Positions 11,795 through 23,483 of a stretch of 64,000 nt of DNA are shown one piece after another. Location: assembly GCA_051294375.1 (NCBI GenBank), contig CM119267.1, forward strand, positions 12,281,644-12,345,643. The letters run 5' to 3'. Made by a program: the position numbers and the translations under genes. The notes under the pieces are model-generated. The model ran no database searches. It was not told where the DNA came from and saw only the letters and a program-made list of their open reading frames with translations. Every line of letters begins with the position of its first letter. Position 1 is the stretch's first letter. Source of the stretch: Paraspadella gotoi. Its lineage: Eukaryota; Chaetognatha.

Positions 11795-12455
11795 TAAAGG
11801 CGTACGTAAAATTGCTAAATTTAACTTTAATTAAAAATTCCTAAAACGTGAGGAAAATGAACAATACTATATACTAATAAAACATTTTATGTAAAAAAAA
11901 ATTCTAAGAATTAAATTTTAACAATTTACGCAGTAGCGCAATACTGGTATAATACTAGTATGCAAAACCAATAAATGTGTAAAGACAACACGTGGTTTTC
12001 TAGAAGATTTTTTTGCAGATTTGGATTCGCTCATACCAAAAAGTTGAATAACAAGAAATGATTAACTCTTTTTTAAAAATTCCTTCATTTAAGTGGATTC
12101 CAAAAATCAGAAAAAGCTAATATTTTAAGCTCGAAAATTTTTCTAATATATTAAATATAGTTTTTTAAAATTTTTTAACCCACTAATGAAAGTATTTTGT
12201 AAAAATGATTCTATCATTTCTTACTCCAACTTTGAGACGAGGAATTCATAATCTGCAATCAAAATTAAGAAAAGCCTATTTTTGACAAAAAATTTTCTAT
12301 TTTAATAGGATAGACTATAAATAATATCAGCGCGACTGCGAAAATTAAAAAACATAAAATTAATTTTTTTTTACAAATTAATGTTCACTGATGTATGGGT
12401 TGTTCATAATTAGAATCTTTTAGAAATCTTCGTATGTCAACTTTCACTACGCCTT
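11795..12455 (-). mobile_element. MITE M2, copy in right arm
   Basis: Left end TAAAGGCGTACG, right end inverted CTACGCCTTA. It is the inverted partner of 2,402-3,017; the interior is AT-rich with no coding potential. Confidence 0.65.
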
Positions 12456-13023
12456 AATGAGGAGGAGGTGAAATCCGAGAAGGAGAGGGGTATATAGACT
12501 ATCCCCTTTTTGACAAACTGTATTTGGAATTCAATAAAATGCGAATCCTGATGCAGTCGATTTGTTTTTATCTATTTCTTGTTTATTTACGTTTTAAAAT
12601 TTGCAGGCGGCTGTTTGCACTTTTGTTGCACGATTTCCTGAATGCGTACCTATTCATCGTGGACAAAGGCGACTTTCAAACAAAGAAGGAAAAAGATCTT
12701 TGCGAGCTTTTTAAATGTTATCAACACTTGTACCTTATTTTACAAAATCGCGGCGGCGCAAGTTACAGAACTGTCCATATTCACCGAATCGTGTCCAAGC
12801 AAACTGAATAGTGGGACTATGTTTATACTGCCTCATCCATAGCCACCTTACCATATGGTATTTTTAGTTAATTCCAAATACAAATCTTCCTTAATAGAGA
12901 AGAAAATACATTGCAAGACATATTGGTAATTTTTACGATAACCATATAAGTTCACCCGATAACTCTACTCGTGTTTCTTTCTGATATTAATTTTTCAAAG
13001 TTACTTTTGCTGTAAACTTTCTC

Positions 13024-13141
13024 ATGTCTCTCTTCTCTCTCTCTCTCTATCTCCTCCTCTTCTCTCTTCATCAATGTCTCTCTCTCTCTCTCTCTCTCTC
13101 TCTACTCTCTCTCTCTCTCTTCCGCTCTCTCTCTCTCTTTC
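13024..13141 (+). repeat. Interrupted (CT)n microsatellite
   Basis: Mirror of the GA tract at 1,748-1,858, with different interruption pattern and length, as expected for slippage or read error. Confidence 0.95.
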
Positions 13142-13450
13142 AAGGACAGCGATAATGCTGCCAGATCGATAGTCAACTTTTGTCTTTAGTTTTCTCCTAA
13201 GCGTCAGTTGATCAAATCGAAGTCATTTATCAGACGCCACATGAAACCACGATCAAGTTGCCAAGTGAAGATCGAGTGCTGAGTTTACGATCGCCGATTA
13301 TCGACGCCACACCCAGTCGCCCACGAATTTCATTTCAGGTTTTCCAGTTGAGTGATTGACGTCAGCAACGTTACTTCTGTTGCGTCTCAACCCTTTGTCC
13401 TACTTTCTTGATTATGAAGAGGCGAACTCAGACACGAAAAAAACTAATAC

Positions 13451-13608
13451 TATGAAATTGGTATAACCAATAAAATAGTTAAATCATTCATTTAATAAAT
13501 AAGTTATCCTGCCCCTGACTTTGAACAGACTATGGTAGGTTAATTCCTCCATCACTTTTACAAGTAATAACATTGCATGACCCTGCAACCTTTCAATCAA
13601 GACTCACA
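13451..13608 (+). repeat. 310-bp unit, partial copy
   Basis: Starts TATGAAATTGGTATAACC and covers about the first half of the unit. Inverted partner of 1,289-1,431. Confidence 0.6.
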
Positions 13609-14359
13609 TTCAAGTTCGAAGAAACAACTAAGAACCAAAAATATTTGTCTTTATCGTCGTCATCACCATTATGATTATCCCAATCATCTTTGTCGTCTTC
13701 TTTGTCATCGTTATCGTCATCGTCATCGTCATGGCCACGCCGTCGACGATGACGACCACCGATGACGAGCGCGAACAAATCCAGGATTAGCATTTAAAAA
13801 AGTCGGCGCCCGCTTTGAATAGATTAAGTCGGGAATTAGAAAGCCGCCTTTTTTGCATTGTGATGGAGATAGACGTTGGAGAAAAAAAAATTAAAACATT
13901 AAACGATAAAAAATAAAAAAGGGTTTAGTTATAAAGAAGTTATAAAAGAAGTTTTAATACCACCGCTTCGACGGTCGGGGCGGAATAGAGACGAGTGGAG
14001 GCCGTCCGCTAAAATGGCGGCGGTTTTAATGTTTTATGACTGATAAACCATTTGAAATGGGAAACGTGATCTGCCGGTTCCATGTACTCTTCCATACAAG
14101 AGTCATGGATGAATGTAAATTGGCAAAGGTTTTTTTTTTGCTGTGGGACGGAATGGTGATTAATAAATAATTTACTTGAATTATTTAAACTATTGATTCT
14201 GATTAAATCTGATTTGAGATCCAAAGTTAAATAGTGAGACCCGATACCGTCCATTGGTGGTAAAAAATAATATTTTCCTAATCTAATATTAGTAGATACA
14301 AAGGTGGATTTTTTATATTTTCAAATCGTTTTGAAAATTTGTGGTTTTTGTAAACAGTA

Positions 14360-15288
14360 CCATGATGATCATTGATGGAAAAAAAATTGTCGCGGTTTGG
14401 AAAAGTCGGTTAATTTCATTGTCAAATATATTTTTTGGTCATTAAATAGATTTTAATATATAATATGACCTCCCTTGGACTGAATAAAAATATTATTTCT
14501 CAACAGCATAAAAATATTTATTACTTCCAAAAGAGGTTATCTTTTTGATCAAAAGGACTACTCATATTATTATTAATATTATATCTCTGACATTAATATT
14601 TTTATCAGATTTAGGGCAAAAATGGTCCTTGGCAAACAGTGAAAAGGATTGATCCCCTATAAAGTAAATCTGGCTTGAGTTGTTGCTGATATTGTGATGA
14701 TATGTATTATCTTTCCCTTCAATAAATCTTAGATTTTTTTTTGGACTTGTTTGATACTTCGTTCTGATAATACATCCAGAAGTAAATAAAAATGATAACT
14801 TTGCTCACAGAAAGGTTACCCGGGGCCTTATAACTTTTATTAATACTTTACAATATAAAAAAAATATTCTGGAGCATTTACAGCATCAATATATTTTTAA
14901 TATCACTCTTTTTTAACATATAAACTAATATTCATCCCTGAATCTATCTTAATAGAGATGATGCAATAACCATTTGACATGAGACTAAGAAAAGGCAGGG
15001 ATTTTTAATAATAATGATTTAACTCAAAAAGTAATAAAAAAGAACCGGAAATTAATATAAATAAAAAGTGTAGATATGAAAAAGATAAAAAAGGAAGCAT
15101 TTTTTTGGATAACTCATTTTTTTTGGCATAGAACTCTTTTATTTTTTGTCGTACATAAATAAGATACAGCTCATATAAATCACATAAAGCCAAAGTTTTT
15201 TGATATGTAAATTTTATTTTTCTATTCTTATATTAAAATGCCGAAAAATAGCTGGAAAGTAACCGCGACAATTTTTTTTCCATCATTG
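14360..15288 (+). mobile_element. MITE M1, complete copy without ribozyme fold-back
   Basis: 929 bp between TA dinucleotides at 14,358-14,359 and 15,289-15,290. Left terminal sequence CCATGATG...GATGGAAAA then TTGTCGCGGTT; right end inverted AACCGCGACAA then TTTTCCATCATTG. AT-rich, no coding capacity. The copy at 42,843-43,909 carries an additional 190-bp fold-back near its right end that this one lacks. TA duplication and short inverted ends fit a Tc1/mariner-type MITE. Confidence 0.7.
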
Positions 15289-15317
15289 TATAAAAAGAAA
15301 ATAAATCTTTCAAAAAC

Positions 15318-16197
15318 AAGTTTGAGCAAACAATTTCGTATCTGCCCACGATCATTAGTTAATATGATCCGAAATATTTGTTTTTAGATCTTTTCGTCAC
15401 TGACTATGACAAAAGCAATAACGACGATGATGGCGACGACGGCAATAATGCCGATAACGATTGACTTGATTCATTGATTCATTGATTAAATAATTAATTA
15501 ATTTATAAATAAATTAATTGATTGAATAATTAATTAATAGAAAAATAAATTGATAGATTGAATAATTAATTGATTGATTAATTGACTAATTAATTACTTA
15601 TTGATTAATTAATTGACTAATTGATTAATTAACTGATTAATTATTTGATTAATTAATACATCTTGCATTTACATTTAATAAGAAAAAGAAGCATAATCAA
15701 TTAGTGAAACAGGTTTTTTGATTTTTCCATTTAAACTCATTTCCACTCAGACGATTCCATCGAAACTTCATTTCCAGCTTAATCACACACTTTCCTACCC
15801 ACATCCAAAATTTCAAGTCACTCGCCCCATCCACTGATTGGTAATTTGCGTTCAAATATTAAAAAATATTGTTTTGTTTTTTCCATTTAAACTCATTTCC
15901 ACTCGCACGCACGAATCCATCAAAACTTCATATCCCGCTCAATCACACACTTCCCTATCCATTCATCCAATCACGAATAATTTTTTGCTAAGGTGGGACG
16001 GACGGAAGACAGACAAACAAACAGACAGACAGACGGAAGGACGGTCGGACGGACATCATTTTTTTGGCATAATTTATCATAATTCGAGGTTCTGACATGA
16101 TATAAGTAAATGCCCGACAAGATTGAGGGGGCGGACCGAGGGACCGACAAAGTGAATTATAGAGACAAGATCTGTTTATAAGCAGATCCGACTAAAA
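15318..16197 (+). mobile_element. Hairpin-ended element R1, copy 1
   Basis: Family defined by shared ends. Left: GTTTGAGCAAACAAT then a GTCGGATCTGCCCAC-like run (here altered). Right: GAGTCGGGATCTGCT, a 4-nt loop, AGCAGATCCGACTAAAA, a strong hairpin. Modules between: a variable tandem repeat, one or two copies of ACTCATTTCCACTC...AGCTTAATCACACACTTTCC, GGTGGGACGGACGG tetranucleotides, then ATAATTTATCATAATTCGA. No ORF. Also at 19,948-20,830, 35,022-35,789, 45,236-45,692 and, in part, 50,041-50,421 and 59,805-60,150. The class is unknown. Confidence 0.6.
15466..15655. repeat. ATTGATTAATTA-type tandem repeat
   Basis: Degenerate 4- and 8-bp repeat of ATTG/ATTA units forming the variable core of the R1 copy around it. 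Confidence 0.85.
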
Positions 16198-16209
16198 AGT
16201 AAGTTTTCG

Positions 16210-16930
16210 GGCGCGACGGTGAAGAAAGGTCACGTGGTCGTGAAACCCGTCACCAGCTCAAAGACACTTATATTAGGGGCGACGACGTCTTGGTCACCCT
16301 TGACTCATCGTCCCTCGCTCCTTTTCCTCTTTCCCCTTCTCGTAGTTTCAGCCTTTAATTTCGTATTCCGGGCCAAATCTGGCGGCGAATTAAAGCCATT
16401 CAGTCGGAAACCCCCGAACAGCTCAAAGTCTTAAGGGGAGAGGGCTCCTCAAGGGTCCAGCCATTTATAACGACCTTGTTTAAATAAAAAATTATTTTGT
16501 TCAAAAATTATAGGCAGTTGCTTTGAATATTTAAAATATAAGTTATTGATTCTGTCTCTAATTAAAAATGATTCTTCTTAAGAAACAATCAAACCTTTCA
16601 AAATATATTTTTTGTATAATTACTATTTCATTTAACTTTATATTATTTCTGAATTTGCTCCTCCTCAGAGAAGCTTCTCTCCCCTTAGGACCCTTTCTTA
16701 TTTTTCTTTCGTTTTTTCTTCTGGAGGCGGAACAGAAATTTCTCCTGAGTCAGCGACGATAAACAGAGAAACAACTTTGGGACTGATGGCGACCTATTCC
16801 TTTCGTTCTCCCTCTCGCTCTCGCTCTCCTCGCCCTTCCCTCTACCTTTAACTCTCTCTTTCTCTTTCCCGCTCGTTTTTTTGGCTTCTCGTTAACTCGC
16901 TTCCTTTCTTCTTATCTCGCTCGTTTTGGC
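16210..16930. other. Low-copy stretch with regulatory-looking motifs
   Basis: Not repeated elsewhere in the window. It holds a palindromic E-box CACGTG at about 16,231 and a TGACTCA (AP-1-type) site near 16,301. Short open frames have no recognisable features. Motifs this short occur by chance, so this is only a note of what is there. Confidence 0.3.
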
Positions 16931-16934
16931 TATA

Positions 16935-17090
16935 TTTTGGATCGCTTGAGCTTCTTTGTGACGTCGTCGTCGTCGTTGTCGTCTGTGTCGGCGTCACACT
17001 TTTTTATATAAAAACTTCTACGCTTTTATAGTTTTGGCTGGGACTTACCGTTTTTTTTTAAATAAAAATTATTATGACTTACGATAAAGT
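16935..17090 (+). repeat. GTGACG...CGTCAC hairpin module
   Basis: Block from GAGCTTCTTTGTGACG through CGGCGTCACACTTTTTTATA to GGCTGGGACTTACCG, with a (CGT)n loop between the inverted GTGACG and CGTCAC. The block recurs at 25,310-25,420, 28,345-28,455, inverted at 50,280-50,395, and at 59,805-59,945, where it is next to R1 sequence. Confidence 0.6.
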
Positions 17091-17671
17091 TTTATAAAAG
17101 TATGCGATCATAATAAGTTAAAAATTTAGATATGGGTTATCATCTTAAAATAGCTTTGAAATTTTTATATTACATTTGGATTCAAGTATTTTTTTGTTTG
17201 AATTTCTAATTCATTATGATTTACTGAAATATGCAAATGAGATTATAGTACTCATTATAATATCCAAATTAGTATATAGAAATGCTTTAATCTAATTTAC
17301 ATATTGCAGTAAATAATATTGAAGATGAAATTCATAAAAAAATCTTTGAATCAATAAAAAACATGTGAAATCAATAGATTTTTTCATTAATTTTCCTGAT
17401 AGTAACGTCTGGCGAGATCACTATACTTTTAAGATTTTTTATATAGTATTCCTTGTGGCTTTGGTTTTCTCTCTCTCTCTCTCTCGCTCTCTCCATATAT
17501 TCGATCTAGTTCTTGATCTCCCTTACCCCCTCGCGGCCTCTCACGCTTTTGCCTTCGCTTCACCCATTATATCTCAGTTGATACATAAGAAACTTCCCGC
17601 TTGTCCTTTATCTTTATTATGACAGCCTCACCAGTCAACACCCACCCCCGTCATTGATGGTTAAAAGAGGG

Positions 17672-17828
17672 TTAGAATGGGAGGTGAGAGAGAGAAAGTG
17701 GGGGTTGGAAGGGGGGGTGAGAGAGAGAAAAGGGGGGTTGGAAGGGGGGTGAGAGTTAGAAAGGGGGGCTCGGAAGGGGGGGTGAGAGAGAGAAAGGGTG
17801 GGTTGGAAGGGGGGGTGTGAGAGACAGA
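17672..17828 (+). repeat. G-rich minisatellite
   Basis: Four to five tandem units of about 32 bp, each of the form GTGAGAGAGAGAAAGGGG then GGTTGGAAGGGGGG. Repeated G runs make the plus strand a G-quadruplex candidate. The Pro/Ser/Leu-rich minus-strand open frame across it is only the repeat in translation. Confidence 0.85.
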
Positions 17829-18397
17829 ACCCCGCGTTTTTCTCGGAAAATTGATCTCGTTTGGCAGCCGGAAAAATGGGTGAAGGCGGTAGTTAGGCTT
17901 TGGCAGCGCGAGAGAACGGCTTCTCCTTTGAAACAATCCAGCCATCGAAGGAAAAAAAGCCCTTGTTACTGATCCTTTTCTGCAGTATTCTATTTTTGGA
18001 AATATATTGTGCTCTCGAAGAAAAAAAGTAATAACAACAAAATTTCAGTTTAAACAAAATTTCGAATGAAATAAAATAGATGTGACGTAAATTAAGCCTT
18101 TAACATACGCACATATAAAATCGAAAGGTGCATTTTATCTAATGGCGACAGAGCTTTAGTACATTTGTAAATTTGTACTTTAGTATATTTATTTTTGTAA
18201 TCATATTTTTCGCTTCGCGGAAAATGGAAAAATGTCAAGGGAGATGACAGACTCGTGCTTCTGTTTTGATTGCGTCTCGAATTTTTTGGATTGAAAATAG
18301 AATTACAAAGAAAAAAGGGAGAAAAAAAAATTGATGAATGGACGCGGGGAAAACATAATTCGGCCTGGAGAGGGAGGGAGGTTGGGGGGGAGAAGGA

Positions 18398-18470
18398 GAG
18401 AGTGGTTTGCAAGAGTGGTTTTGAGGGTCGTTTGCGAGAGTGGTTTCTAAGGGTGGTTTGCGAGGATAGT
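18398..18470 (+). repeat. GAGAGTGGTTT short tandem array
   Basis: About four degenerate units containing AGAGTGGTTT or GGGTGGTTTGCG, 17-20 bp apart. Confidence 0.6.
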
Positions 18471-18532
18471 CGAAATAACGGGAGTGTGGAGTTTCATGTG
18501 AGAAGGAGACAGTGAGAGAGTGATGGGTAAAT

Positions 18533-18690
18533 GTGATGCCCGTGAGGAAACTGAAGATGGCGGAATTGGGTGACGTGGGCGAAGATGGAGCATCAAGGGA
18601 AAATCTCGTGGGCGCGAGAATTCTAGTTTGGATGAATGACAGACATAAATTCGACGCCGAGCAAAACAAATTTTGTTTTCTACAGTTGCT
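18533..18690 (+). CDS. Weak first-exon candidate
   Basis: Open frame in low-copy sequence. The second in-frame start, at 18,557, lies in CTGAAGATGGCGG, a reasonable initiation context, and begins MAELGDVGEDGASRENLVGA. About 43 codons have mixed, non-repetitive composition before the frame enters the CT microsatellite and becomes Ser-Leu. No donor site stands out, and TTTTGTTTTCTACAG at about 18,670-18,684 looks more like an acceptor. A GC-rich promoter-like region follows rather than precedes it. No family recognised; could be chance. Confidence 0.18.
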
Positions 18691-18693
18691 CTT

Positions 18694-18815
<122 letters not shown>

Positions 18816-18904
18816 TCGTGTTCTACCCCTTCCCCCAGGGAACGACCCCTATTCCCCTTTCTCCCGAGACTCACCTGTTGTAGAAGTACAAACAATTACA
18901 GAGA

Positions 18905-19215
18905 CACTGGTAGAAGGAAGCCAAGTCGGGCGGGCTCATGCGATTCTCCCCATTGCCTTCTGCTGAGACTGCGGCTGCTGTGAGTGCGGCGACGAGAGGC
19001 AGGTCGCCCTCTGCCATCAGAATCGGATTTGGTGCTGCAGCCCGACACTCGCTGCAGCCGCGAAGGCGCTGGCAGCCGCAGACGCCCGCGTAGGGGCGGG
19101 ACGAACGCAGTGCAGCGGAATGTACTGCCGCTGCGTCGACGACGACGAAAGTCTCTCATTGGACAAAGCGAAAAAGGGGGGAAGCGCGCTCATTGGACGA
19201 GACGGTGCGATGGGG
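18905..19215. promoter_or_regulatory. GC-rich, CCAAT-containing promoter-like region
   Basis: An island of high GC and many CpGs in AT-rich surroundings, within the least repetitive part of the window. Two identical TCATTGGAC motifs (inverted CCAAT) lie 34 bp apart at 19,157-19,164 and 19,191-19,198. CTGCCGCTGCG-type repeats and a GTAGGGGCGGG GC-box-like run precede them. Direction is unclear; inverted CCAAT boxes are compatible with transcription either way. No initiator or TATA box is evident. Confidence 0.35.
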
Positions 19216-19947
19216 TTGACGAGTTATTTTTTTTTACAACTTTCCGAATTATTGATTTCAGGTTGTCCTGTAACGTGAATTGTTATGTTTTTTTCAATCT
19301 TTATAAATCTTGTTTTTATTGCTATTTCACACTTTTCTCAAAGTTTGATGACGCTAATGTAATCGTAAAAAAAGTATTATAAATTTGTGGTTCACCGTTT
19401 GATTGTTTCTCTTGGTTGTAAGCTCAATCGATATTTTTTCCGAATCAGAATAAGATTTTGTCAACTAAATTTTTTTTAAATGTCGTCAAAGAGCGACGTC
19501 TATCAATATTTTTTTTAAAAATCTATCATTCCTATTTTTTCTTAAGCGTTGCCGTTTTTCTTGTTATTTTTTTAAACGAACATTTATTGATTTTTTAATT
19601 TTTTAATTTTTTGATTCATCACCATGGAAACGACGCCTGCGACGACGAAGAGAACGACGAAGAACAAGGAGCGACGACGAAAACAAATTCGTCGCCGTCG
19701 GCGTAAATAAAATCCAGACTTTTTTATTTATTTTTTTTTTAAGACTTATTTTTATTTCGTACTCGAAACGCGTTTCACAGGTTTCGATGTTTTTGTTGTC
19801 GTTTATATTGAAATGATTCTTTTTTTTTTCGTTGCGTTTTATATTTTTTATTCCTTTAAAAAAACACTTTTCCCGTCGAAATCTCCCGAGTATTTTATTT
19901 TTTTCACTGAAAAGAAAGAAATATGAAAAAATGAAAAAATGAAAAAA

Positions 19948-20830
19948 CAAGTTTGAGCCAACAATGTCGGATCTACCTACGATTAAGCGGTAATAGCTAA
20001 TCCGATGATAAATCATGGTAATTTTTTCTAACTTTCAATTTAAGATCCTAACAAATTGTAACATAACAAATCATAACAAACTTCTTAATAAATCTATGAA
20101 AAAATCTATAAATCAATTTATTTATCAATCATTACCAGTAGCTGCGTCAAAACCAACTGACATAATTTGGTCAACTTGCATAATTTTGTAATTTTGCATA
20201 ATTTGATCAACTTGCATAATTTGATCAACTTTAATAATTTATTCAACTTGCTTTATTTGGTCAACTTGCAAAATTTAGTCAACAGGCGTAATTTGGTCAT
20301 CTGACTTAATTTTATTCAACAGGCATAATTTGGTCAACAGGCATAATTTGGTCAACTGGTTTAATATGGTCAACTGGCATGATTTAGTCAATTTGAATAA
20401 TTTGGTCAACTGACATAATTTTTTCAACTGGCATAATTTGGTCAACTGGCATAATGTTGTCAACTCGCATAATTTGGTCTACTCATATAATTTGGTCTAC
20501 TTGCTAAATTTGGTCAACTGTCAAATATAATTTGGACAACTGACAAAATTTGGTCAACCGGCATAATTTGTCAACTGGCATTATTTGGTCACTGGCATAT
20601 ATTGGTCGACTGGCATAATTTGGTCAGTCAATCAATCAATCACGGACAGATGGATGGACGGAAAGAAAGACGGACGGACGGACGGACATCGTTTTTTTTT
20701 GTATAATTTATCATAATTCGATGTTCTGATCTGATTCAAGTGAGTGCCCGACAACCTTTTGGGGTGCGACCGACAGACCGACAAAGTGGATTTTAGAATC
20801 GGAATCTGCTGATAAGCAAATCCGACTAAA
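19948..20830 (+). mobile_element. Hairpin-ended element R1, copy 2
   Basis: Left end GTTTGAGCCAACAATGTCGG, right end ATCTGCTGATAAGCAAATCC then GACTAAAA. The core is the 18-bp minisatellite at 20,155-20,630 followed by GGACGGACGG tetranucleotides and the conserved ATAATTTATCATAATTCGA block. Confidence 0.6.
20155..20630 (+). repeat. 18-bp minisatellite CATAATTTGGTCAACTGG
   Basis: About 25 degenerate units of 18 bp. The same unit in the opposite orientation forms a shorter array at 39,655-39,845, flanked there too by a GCAGCTATTGGT-like sequence, so the array travels with R1. No conserved spacers, so not CRISPR. Confidence 0.9.
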
Positions 20831-20834
20831 ATGT

Positions 20835-21990
20835 GAAAAGAGAAAATTCTAACGTCGCAAGAGAGCGAAAAGTTTATATACAAAAACGTACGACGGTGAA
20901 GATGAAAATAAAGGAAACGACGGCGCGCCCATCCATCACGCCGACTCTCCCCCCCCTTTCCCCCACGCCTATCTCCCCTCCCCTCCTTCGCCCTCTCGCC
21001 TTTTGTTCCATATCATTTTGTTTTCTTCGTTGATCCCGGGGAGGCGCTTTTTTTTTTGGTTCCTTTTTTGTTCTTTTCTTTTGTTCTTTTGTTTTTCTTC
21101 ACCGATTTCGTTTTCGCCTCATCCCCCCCACGTCCCCTCCTTCTCCGCTTTCCGTCGCGATTCCCGGGTGCGCTTCCTCGTTTTCCAGAGAGGGGGGGCG
21201 CTGCTTGTTGCGCCTCGGCCAAGGAGTAAAGTGATTGGGGGCGTTGGAGTGTTCTTGATAAAATAAGTGACAGAGCGAAGGGAAGAAAAATGTGTAAGAA
21301 GGATATTTGTAAAAAACCTTTAAAAAATTAGGTTGCGCACTGCTCTGCTTAGTGGAGAAAACGAATAAAATAAATAAAATAAAATAAAATGAAAAACTAA
21401 ATGAGAAACAGATCAAATGAAGAAAGAGACGAAATTAAAAAGACGCAAAAAGAAAGTAAAACTAAAAGAGAAAAAGATAAAAAGAAATAAAAAAAAGGAC
21501 AAATGTGGAAGTTGAGAAGAGAAGAAAGTAGAAAAGAGAAGGAAACAATTTTTTAAAAACTTCTAATAACTAATGAAAGGCACTATTTTCTATTCGTAAA
21601 CCTTAATCCGTGAACTTATTTTTAACTCTTATATTTATCCCTAATTTAATTACCAAATCCCTATTCTCAAACTTTGTCAAAACATATCTTTGAAAATGAT
21701 TTCCCGAATGAAAAATTTGTGTCTTACTTTCTGGAATATTTTTAAAATAGTCTTTAAAAAATAATAATAATATTTATATGACCTGAAAGCCCTTTAAAAA
21801 CTGTATACTATGATACATTTTTCGATTATGTAATAGCAGATTCGAGAACGAAAGTTTTTAGTATTTTTACAACGATTTTATTACAAAGTATTGGACATGT
21901 TTCGACTCTTGTTTTCGAGTCTTTATCGGCAGCTTTATTTTTATGTTAGAGCTTTCGTAAGTATATCATTTTTTCATATTTTTAAGGGCT
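20835..21990. other. Low-copy stretch, no gene seen
   Basis: 20,930-21,250 is C/G-rich with long C runs; 21,260-21,560 is A-rich and purine-rich. Open frames on both strands are compositionally biased (Lys/Arg or Pro/Ser/Phe) and carry no recognisable domain. Confidence 0.5.
21893..21933 (-). ncRNA. Degenerate hammerhead-like motif
   Basis: Minus strand reads CCGATAA where the core needs CTGATGA, then stem II GACTC/GAGTC, then GAAACATGTCC. Two core bases differ, so it is probably inactive. Upstream and downstream sequence gives no good stem I. Confidence 0.35.
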
Positions 21991-22384
21991 TTCTGAGGAT
22001 ATTAATATTGTTAATACCTTGATAAATACTTTGTGAGTTGGAAAATGAAACACGATTTTAAAAGCCAACTTTCTCCACTCATTGTCAAGGCAAATCTTAA
22101 CTGATCAATATAAAATTTGAACACATAAATAATTTTAATGTTTTATACTCAAATAATTTTTAAAATCAATGAAATAACCACTGGTTTGCAAATGACAGCG
22201 TTTTTTTACCGGCGCTTTTAAAATTGTCACCATGTACTTTTAATTTGTACGTCTTATATTTATATATCTTTTTTCAAAATGTTAAATTCTCTACGCGTTT
22301 TCATATGGTGAATTTTTTATAGCGGCAGGTTTCAAATGGTTAAAAAAAAAGAAACACTGCCATGATGAAATGAAGGGAGGTAGG

Positions 22385-22389
22385 AAAAT

Positions 22390-22443
<54 letters not shown>

Positions 22444-22544
22444 GAGAATCGGAACGCTTAAGAGGAAAACTTTAGTTTTTAAAAAGAGGCTTCGCCCTGC
22501 GCTTTGGTGGAAGGGCGGACTAACAAACCGGAAAAAAGGAAAGG

Positions 22545-22579
<35 letters not shown>

Positions 22580-22765
22580 CGAGAGAGAGAGAGAGGAGAG
22601 AGAGAGTGAGTGAGAGATCGGAACGCATAAGAGAAAGCCTTAGTTTTTAAAAAAAAGGCATACGCCCTGCGCTTTGGTGGAAGGGGACTAACAAATCCGG
22701 GCACAAAAACACATCTCCTGGGAAAAGAGAGAGAGTGAGAGAGAAAGAGAGAGAGAGAGATAACG
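22385..22765 (+). repeat. GA microsatellites alternating with a unique unit
   Basis: Two units containing ATCGGAACGC...CTTTAGTTTTTAAAA...CCCTGCGCTTTGGTGGAAGG, about 175 bp apart, separated by (GA)n tracts. This is a compound tandem repeat, also present at 26,160-26,550. Confidence 0.8.
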
Positions 22766-22849
22766 CAGGCTAAGAGCGTTTAGCTTGGTGGTCGCAATTT
22801 GCCATTTAACCAAAATGCGATTCGGTCCCCGACGAAACGGTTGTCTCTC

Positions 22850-22925
22850 GGCGGCAGCGTCGGCGGTAGCGGCGACGGCAGCGGCGGCGGTAGCGGCGAC
22901 GGCAGCGGCGTCGGCAGTGGTTTTG
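22850..22925 (+). repeat. GGCAGC/GGCGAC triplet repeat
   Basis: Tandem triplets dominated by GGC, AGC and GAC. The Ser-Gly or Ala-rich frames are trivial translations. Noisy copy at 26,650-26,715. Confidence 0.8.
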
Positions 22926-23204
22926 TCGGCCTCGGCCGCTACTCGTTTCCTCTGGATTTTAAGTCGCTTATTGCGAATTCAACATCCACGCCCTCTTCTT
23001 TTTTTTTTCTAGAGGCACTCGTGGACGGGAATCGAACTAGAGTTTCCTTAACCGTTAATTTTTCTACAACGTCGGTTAACTGTTAAAAATCGACTTTTTT
23101 AACCGTTCACGGTTAAAATCGGTTAATTTAGTGACTTAGCTTGTTTGATAATATAAATGCATTAGAAAAGTTTTTGAATTTTTTACAACGATTTTATTTG
23201 TAAT

Positions 23205-23237
23205 AAAGCTCACTATTTTCGAGCCTTCATCAGCTCC
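23205..23237 (-). ncRNA. Truncated hammerhead-like motif
   Basis: Minus strand keeps GAGCTGATGAAGGCTC, a loop and GAGC, then jumps to CTTTATT, missing about 13 nt that include CGAAACATGTC. In the duplicate at 27,014-27,056 most of this segment is present, so the loss is specific to this copy or to its consensus. Confidence 0.45.
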
Positions 23238-23433
23238 TCCCGGTCTCATGAAGGAAAGGCATTGCTGATGGTGCTGGGTCATCGGCGTATCGTAGGTTGA
23301 GAGGAAAATGGGGTTGATCTCGTGTTAACTGGCTCAGGTAATGTTCCCTCTCTCTCTCTTTCTCTCTCTTTCTCTCTTTCGATCTCTGTCTCTCTTTCTT
23401 TAACTCACAAATTGTATTCCAATTCACAAATGT

Positions 23434-23483
23434 TAAGCGCTGATGAAGGCTCGAAAATTGTGAGCCGAAACATGTCTGCTTTA
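23434..23483 (+). ncRNA. Hammerhead ribozyme-like motif, complete core
   Basis: Order: stem I strand AAGCG, core CTGATGA, one extra A, stem II GGCTC with loop GAAAATTGT and GAGCC, core GAAA, short palindromic stem III CATG ending in the GTC cleavage triplet, then stem I partner TGCTT. Stem I pairs over five bases with one wobble. A near-loopless CATG stem III is expected to work best as a dimer, as proposed for short-stem-III hammerheads of Penelope-like elements. An extra A after CTGATGA is known from a viroid hammerhead. Activity is not shown. Confidence 0.6.

Larger units (their letters stand above)
10200..14545 (-). repeat. Right arm of inverted duplication P1
   Basis: Reverse-complement counterpart of 341-4,546. 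Order is S1, M3, M2, CT tract, partial 310-bp unit, then M1. The match ends near 14,545; downstream the M1 copy is complete in this arm and truncated in the other. Confidence 0.8.

Noticed and set aside
15318-16197. R1 as a classical Helitron
   Set aside because: The terminal hairpin overlaps CTAA rather than lying about 10 bp upstream, and no TC start is seen; kept only as an alternative.
20155-20630. CRISPR-like array
   Set aside because: Units are contiguous 18-mers without spacers, and the genome is eukaryotic.
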